In this document: positions 57,900 to 64,000 of the stretch, one piece after another | Numbering within the stretch: position 1 is the first letter of the stretch | Layout: each line of letters starts with the position of its first letter | Made by a program: the position numbers and the translations under genes | Notes under the pieces: generated by a model | Databases searched by the model: none | What the model saw: the letters and a program-made list of their open reading frames with translations, nothing else | Told to the model about the DNA's origin: nothing | From: Silene conica | Lineage: Eukaryota > Streptophyta > Magnoliopsida > Caryophyllales > Caryophyllaceae | Length of the DNA stretch: 64,000 nucleotides | Direction of reading: 5' to 3' | Assembly: GCA_029255685.2 (NCBI GenBank) | Contig: CM055316.2 | Span: forward strand, 79,482,861 to 79,546,860

Positions 57900-59050
57900 T
57901 GTTTTTCTTACGCCAATCAACTACTGTAAGACTTTGAGCTACAAAAAAGTTGTAGAGACAGAAATTACATCACCAAGAAAAACAAGTATATAACAAGAAA
58001 AGAAACGTGTGCGACATGAGTTCTCACATCAAAGAGGCTCCATTATCATAAACTCAGTACCTCAATTCCTCAAAAAAGCTCCCATCCCAAGATTCCCAAC
58101 CATATATACATGAAAGTGTAGAGGGTTTCAAAAGTGATTTATCAAGAGGCTACCCTAATCAGTTTACTTGTGATTCTCATGTAAATCTATTTTATGAAAG
58201 CAAATATCTATAAAACAAAATGTTCTTTGCATTTAATATAACAAAAAAAACCCGATTTTGATCAAGTGTTATATAAAAACACAATTTAGAATGTTTAAGC
58301 AATAACAGAAGATCCTTTTCGATTGACCCTTATCCAACCCGAAACGAGTGCACCTTCTCACAGTTCATTAAAAGTGTAGACGGTTTTAAAACCGGATTAC
58401 CAAGAGGCTACTCCAATTACAGCATGAACATAGTAAATTGTGATTCTCAGGTAAATTTATTTGATGAATTATTATAAAAACACAGATTGTCAACGATCCC
58501 CAACAAAACATTGGTTCTTTGCAGCTACTTATCCCTCACAAGGAACCAAAAAGGTAAAAAAGATGATCGAGACGGAGGGAGCATAATCCATAACAATGAA
58601 GACATAGTGCACATGAACATCATTCAATTAATTAAACATCATAACAATTAACAAATAGTCAATGTAAATGATCATGACAAAATCAAACCCTAAACTCGAT
58701 TATATGCTTCAAATCATTGCAAATCAAACAAACAACAAAAACCCAATACAAATCACACATATCCCAGATAAAATCCATCCCCAATTAAACAAAAGGAGAA
58801 AATAAATAACACCTTACAATATTGAGATGCGTAATTTGATCAAAGTAAACAAATAACTGGGACGGAAAGAGAATTAAGTAGGTTTAGATTACTAAAACAA
58901 AATAATTAAGGGATAAATGTAGGGTTTTGGATGAAGAATTGGGGAAAAGGGGATCGAGTATTGAGATGAAGAAGAGGAGATACCTGGGATTGCAGTGATT
59001 GACTGATTTCCGGTTGCTTCCACTTTGGAATTTGGATCCAAATTCTAATT
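57900..59050 (-). promoter_or_regulatory. EMC6 5' UTR with intron
   Basis: On the - strand, TGCAATCCCAG followed by GTATCT gives a donor at 58982, and GTCTTACAG an acceptor ending at 57924. The leader would be about 58983-59050 plus 57900-57923, with a 1059-bp intron. The transcription start is not identified. Confidence 0.5.
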
Positions 59051-60541
59051 TCTATTTGAGACCGTCTTCGGGTAAAACCGTAAAAGTGTGAAAACGGATC
59101 CAAAAACATATGAGTGGTTCGTATTTCTAACAAATTATAATCGGGCTATCATAATATACTCCGTATTATATATGGATTGTTTATAAGTTAAGATCGTCTT
59201 AGATGAAAATTTACTCGGTTTTTTTTATTTTTTTCACAATTTTTAGATTTTCTTTTAGAATTTGAGAAGTGAAAATAAAAAGTAAAAAGGAAATTTATGT
59301 AGCAATTAATGTAATACGGGCATACGGGTTATATGTGGACATTACTATATAGATTTTTCTTTTTTATCCTGAGAAGAAATAATTAACACGGGGTGACTTA
59401 AGCAAAGAGTCAAGAGTCAAGACGATTGTAACTAAATAACTTATGGAATATCGTTGTATGCGATTTTCAGACATTATATTTTTGGTTATCCACCGTTTGG
59501 ACGAAAGTTTTAGGCTCAGTTTCGTTTTAGTTTTGATTCAACTCACATTCAGTTTAGTTCTGCTCACTCTAATGCAATACATCTTTATTCAATTCAATTC
59601 AATGCACTTCAATTCCGCTTTACTCAACTTGTTACTTTAGTTCCGTTTTATTCCGCTCATTTCAACATAGTTCAGTCTAATTTAGTTTAGTTCATTTTTG
59701 CTCATTTCAGTTTAATTCATTTCAGTTTGGTTTACTCAGCTACGTTTAGTCCCTACTTCCATACTTCCATATCCAACAATTCGTGAATTATAATCATCCA
59801 GCATTATTCACTCTGGATCACCATATGAAATTTTACACGATATCCTTTATAGGTTCCACATAATAGTTATCTAGATTTATGTAAACAATGAATGATGTTA
59901 TGATAATTAAGCGGGAGTACCAATAAGTTGTTTCCATAATAACATCGCGCTCTCTATATATACGCAATTAAGCCGATCATGTATTAATGTAATTGATACG
60001 AACATATATGAATAATAGGAACGATAATCTTTCATGAATTTCGATTCTAATTAATAACTTACAAAGACAAAAAATATCGATTCTAATTAATAACTTGTAG
60101 ACACACAAAATTCCAGGTCATACCATGCACATGGAATTTATTGCCAACATCATCACAATTTGCAAGCACCACCAAATCCATGCATCATCTAAATCTATCG
60201 TATATTCTCCATGTCGATCAATAGTTATCGTCTTTTAAATAAAGGTACTTTCACCAGCATTATATCATTATCAAATGACTAAAACAGACGAAGTTGTACA
60301 TACCAATTTCCAAAATAAAAATCGGATTTATCAATTGAATAATGACGAATTATCGATTTATCATCAATGACAGGGTGTCGTGTCATCATCAAATAGTACT
60401 GAATTGCAATATCAGTGTATCACCCTCTCACATACATATGAAAAGTAAAATGTACAAGGGCTACATTTTACATGCAAGAGATGATATTAATTAAAACTCG
60501 ATATAATTGAATCAGGGTGACGTTATCTCATTTTTTCCGAG
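59051..60541. other. Spacer between EMC6 and the desiccation gene, TTCAGTTT-rich
   Basis: No gene. Positions 59515-59750 are a degenerate run of ttcagttt, ttcaattc and tttagttc words on the + strand, a low-complexity repeat common in plant spacers. The rest is AT-rich. Confidence 0.5.
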
Positions 60542-63208
60542 TTAATTCCCCAAATAAGATCTAGCAAGTCTACCACCACAACCCTTAGGATAAAATCCAC
60601 CAGCAACAGACTCATTTCCAGTAGTATAAAATATCCTTAAAAGTTCTTCTGCAGTTCTAGCATACCCTACAGAATAAGGGTCAGCTGAAAGTATATTTAA
60701 TGGTGTTTTTGCTTCTGCTCCTTGTGCTGGATTTACAAATAATCCTTCATCTTTTATGCCTCCTTTGCCCAACTTGTTCTTTAGGTTTGATATTTTGTTG
60801 GTGAATTCTTCGACTGTTATTCGATATGGGTGCACCATTTGGAACCTTCGCTCGTATAGTAGTGTTCGGATCACGGCGTCCTGGCCTGCCTCGGCTGCTA
60901 GTAGTCCTCCTACTAGCTGCATTTTTCAGATCATAGAAGAAAAACAAGTTTTAACAATAATGTATGTCGTCGTTATTACTTCCTACGTCCTGGTTAATAG
61001 CGGTTATATAAAAAAATTGGAACGTATAGAAAGAATAATGATATCAATTATCACACCAACGTTAGAATAAAAGTTATGAGTATCACCGTTTTATAACTTA
61101 ACTTGCTACACATTTGTAATATAGACACAATATTGTGACGGATTATCTGTCGATCGTTGTACTGACGGATTATCCGTCAAAAAATTGTTATACATAATCC
61201 GTGTTTTTTACTGGCAGATAATTCGTAGAATGTTCATTGGATATCCTGACTGATTATCTGTCAGTAGTTTTAATATTCTAACGGACAACCAATCAGAATA
61301 ATTTAGCACCATTGACTTTGATCAACGCGGCAAAGTTATCTGACGGTAATCCGTTAGGACTATTTTCCGTCAGATTTCCGCCAAAAATCCGTCAGTTATC
61401 CGTGCTTTTTTCACGGATTTATTTCCATCAGAATTGCCGTCACTTTTCCGACTTTTTTTTATAATGATTGACGCGTACATTTACCTTATTTATGTACGGG
61501 CGGCCACGAAAATTCATTGTCATACATAAATCAAAACCTAACAAATAATTAAACCTAACAAAGTATATATAAAAGAATAACGATATGACACCGCCTTTTA
61601 GAGTAAAGTTATAATTAGTGAACTATACAACCAGCTGATCGACTTTATTTTGTTATATGAACACAGTAATGACAAGTACATCGATCCATTTTATTAATAA
61701 AACGGGTAGCGACAATCGTACACGAAACATATAAGCCGTAGTAAAATTTAAATATATATATAGTAGGGTAAGTAAGGATCGAACCTTCTTGCCTTCGGGA
61801 GTTTTAATTATCGCGGTGGCGCCGACGGCACCGGTGAGACATACATAACCAATGTAATAAGAAGCAAGCAAGTAATTGACGGTATTAGCATACGGATTAA
61901 ATGGTGGGTGTAATGGATATCCAACTGCTTTGTTCATTATACGTGCAAAATTATTTCTGCTTAAATCTATTTGTATTCTTGGAAATGATTTCACTGTTTT
62001 CCTTAGTATCCTGTTCATTATTCAACACATAAATTAATAATAATAATAATAATAATCCACCAAAAATATCCAAATTATAGGAAATATTATAATATTTTTT
62101 AAAACCGTCTCATAAAATAATTATTTATGCATGCTAGTTTTATTCATGATTGAATTGTCTTATACTTCCTCCATTTTAATCAATTATATACATTTTACTT
62201 TTTTGGTACTATTTATAAATCGAGTGAATATTCGACACAATTTCTAATATATATAACATAAAAGATAGTCATGTGAGATCTTTTTCTAAATTGTCTTTCC
62301 GAGTACATTGTGAATGCTAGAGTTTTATAGTTTTTACCGATATGTAACTAAAGATATTAACAAATGAAAGCGGTTATGGATAAACGAACATGAATAAAGC
62401 AAATGTATAGAATTGATTGAAACGGCGAAAATACAAGAATTTATATGTTACATGTCATGGTGGAATTAGGGGGCTAGTAGGAGACTCGTCTTCCTCAACG
62501 GTTGAGATATTTTCAATTTTTTTCGGATGTACCTTAAATTATTACCTAACTGTCTTGTCCCCTTAATTTTTTTCGCCCTCCCTACATTCAAATCTTGGCT
62601 CCGTTACTAGTTATATGTTATATGTCTCTAATCTTGTGTCCATAGTTTTTTAGTTTGAAAAAACAATTGAAAATAAAGTAAAAAGGATTATCTAAAACGT
62701 ACGTTTAGTTTGGTTCAACAAGGCAGAGAACCAATTTAAAGGGCAATTTTAATGTTAACGGGATTTGAATTAAGGTTATGACATCTCCTTTTATGACTTT
62801 ACATGAGCAAATTTTAAAAAAAATGTAACAAAGAGAAAATTAAAGAAGAATTGACCTTAGATGAGACATGTCAATAAGACCGAATTGATAAATAATACTA
62901 TTAGTAACGGGATCAAGTAAGGCCTTTTGACCGCCGTGAGGAGGGGGCCCTCCTCCGGCGAGTTCAGGGGCGACTTGATCCAACCCATAACCGAGGGATC
63001 CCCAAAGGAACCACTCGGATTCCAAATACTCCCAATTTAATGGAATCTCGACCATATCAAAATCTGGTTGTGGTAGTGGGGTAGGTTGTTGCGCCTTATC
63101 GAAATCTTGAGTTATATTTTTCATACAATTTGAGACATTTGAGAGTAAAATTAGAGTTAATATGAAAGTGAAGTTGAATAAAGAAGTAGATGAATAATAA
63201 TATGCCAT
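60542..63208 (-). CDS. Desiccation-related protein, PCC13-62 type (ferritin-like)
   Basis: Three exons on the - strand (63208-62856, 62010-61785, 60916-60542) give 954 nt and 317 residues, close to family length. A signal peptide (hydrophobic, to about residue 28) suggests secretion or apoplastic location. The ferritin-like domain shows PLNWEYLESEWFLWGSLGYG, AGGGPPPHGG, the helix ending HLR, NYLLASYYIGYVCLTG, then AAEAGQDAVIRTLLYERR and VEEFTNKISNLKNKLG. Family members are induced by drying in resurrection plants, but their chemistry is unsettled. At the position where I expect E-x-x-H in helix 2, this protein has D-x-x-H (IDMSHLR). Intron 2 carries palindromic repeats. Confidence 0.94.
61125..61475. 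repeat. TGACGGATTATCCGTCA palindrome cluster in intron
   Basis: At least six whole or partial copies of TGACGGATTATCCGTCA, some mutated to tctgtc or ccgtta, lie within intron 2 (60917-61784) of the desiccation gene. Such clustered short palindromes are typical of the subterminal region of CACTA transposons. The right edge (ttttttttataatg) may be a worn TTTTGTAGTG end. Confidence 0.45.
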
Positions 63209-64000
63209 TTTTTATTTTTAAGGTTATATTATACTATATGTTGTGATGTTATAATATATAGTGCATGGAGACAACGTAAACAACGCATGTAAAAGTGGGA
63301 AGTATGTAATGAAGTTTGTTATTGTGGATAATTAAGGTTTTAATTATATTTTTAGAGTTTTTTTTTGTGGTTTTTGGTGTTTGTTAATTGTTGAAATAAT
63401 ACTCGGTCAAGATCTAATTTTTTTTTTCCATGTAGGGATCCGGAGAAAGATAAAAACCGTTAGACAAGGTTTTATTTTTTTAATTCATGTGAGGAGTAGT
63501 TTAATAAAGTGAAAATATTACAAAATTTCGAGAGAGTAGTAAAATGTTAGTGATGATTATTAGTGAGTAACTGAGTAGCGATGCGTTATTTAAAAATTGA
63601 AAAATAAATAAACTGATAACGTAGATTCATTTGAAAGAAATAGTTTTAAATGGGCTCTAAAGTGATACTTAATTGTTAAATAACATCATTTTGTCGAAAA
63701 GTTCCTATTATGCTATGTATGTTATGTATATTGAGGAATTTGACTCTTATGTTGTCGATGGAGCCTAGTTTGCACAACTTGATTCTAAGACTAATTGTTA
63801 CTCCGTATTTATTGTTATTGCGCAATACAATTATGTCGTATCAACATCCAAACAAACGATGACAGAAGACCTTGACCTCGGGCTTGACCTTTGGTATAGG
63901 ATTTAAGATTGTGAAGAGTTCTTGCTTTGCCGAAAAAACATAATCTTTATAAGCAACACGTTTAACTTGAAATGTTTCGATCAGATCCTTACTAATAGGC
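63209..64000 (-). promoter_or_regulatory. Upstream region of the desiccation gene
   Basis: On the - strand a CTATATATTATA box at about 63249-63260 lies 40-50 bp before the ATG, suitable for a TATA box with a short leader. No ACGTG-type ABRE was seen close by. The rest, to the window end, is AT-rich with no gene recognised. Confidence 0.5.

Overview
This is nuclear DNA from a flowering plant. The genes have short GT-AG introns in AT-rich sequence, and the window carries copia, LINE, SINE and MITE debris along with plant-specific families (a defensin-like cluster, an RWA wall acetylase, a PCC13-62-type desiccation protein). Frequent tACTCCGTA motifs would suit Caryophyllales, but that is an impression and not a demonstration.

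Positions 1-20,800 hold a tandem cluster of small secreted cysteine-rich (defensin-like, DEFL) genes on the + strand. Each complete copy has a TATA box, a non-coding leader exon, a 58-nt signal-peptide exon and a mature-peptide exon. Six complete genes (here B, C, D, E, F, G), one partial gene (A, first exon outside the window) and a decayed 5' relic (H) can be seen. A-B-C and D-E-F are two copies of one duplicated block of about 8 kb. G keeps the family signal exon but encodes a different, two-domain mature protein with 18 cysteines. Indels between the two blocks expose several transposons with exact target-site duplications and unoccupied sites.

Positions 21,529-25,649 (+) encode a complete galactokinase in eight exons. 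A Ty1/copia retrotransposon (26,161-31,411, read on the - strand) follows, with near-identical LTRs but a broken reading frame. Positions 31,412-39,680 contain no recognisable gene, only MITEs, a satellite-like repeat of about 180 bp and AT-rich sequence.

The right half is gene-rich. It holds a small Gly/Pro-rich membrane protein (40,330-42,945, +), a REDUCED WALL ACETYLATION-type polysaccharide O-acetylation protein in 15 exons (45,378-51,653, +), EMC6 with a 20-nt microexon (54,101-57,899, -) and a PCC13-62-like desiccation-related protein (60,542-63,208, -).

The right-hand genes are unrelated housekeeping or stress genes. Only the DEFL cluster behaves as a coordinated gene family. Gene models come from reading splice sites and frames by eye; no database search or transcript data were available.
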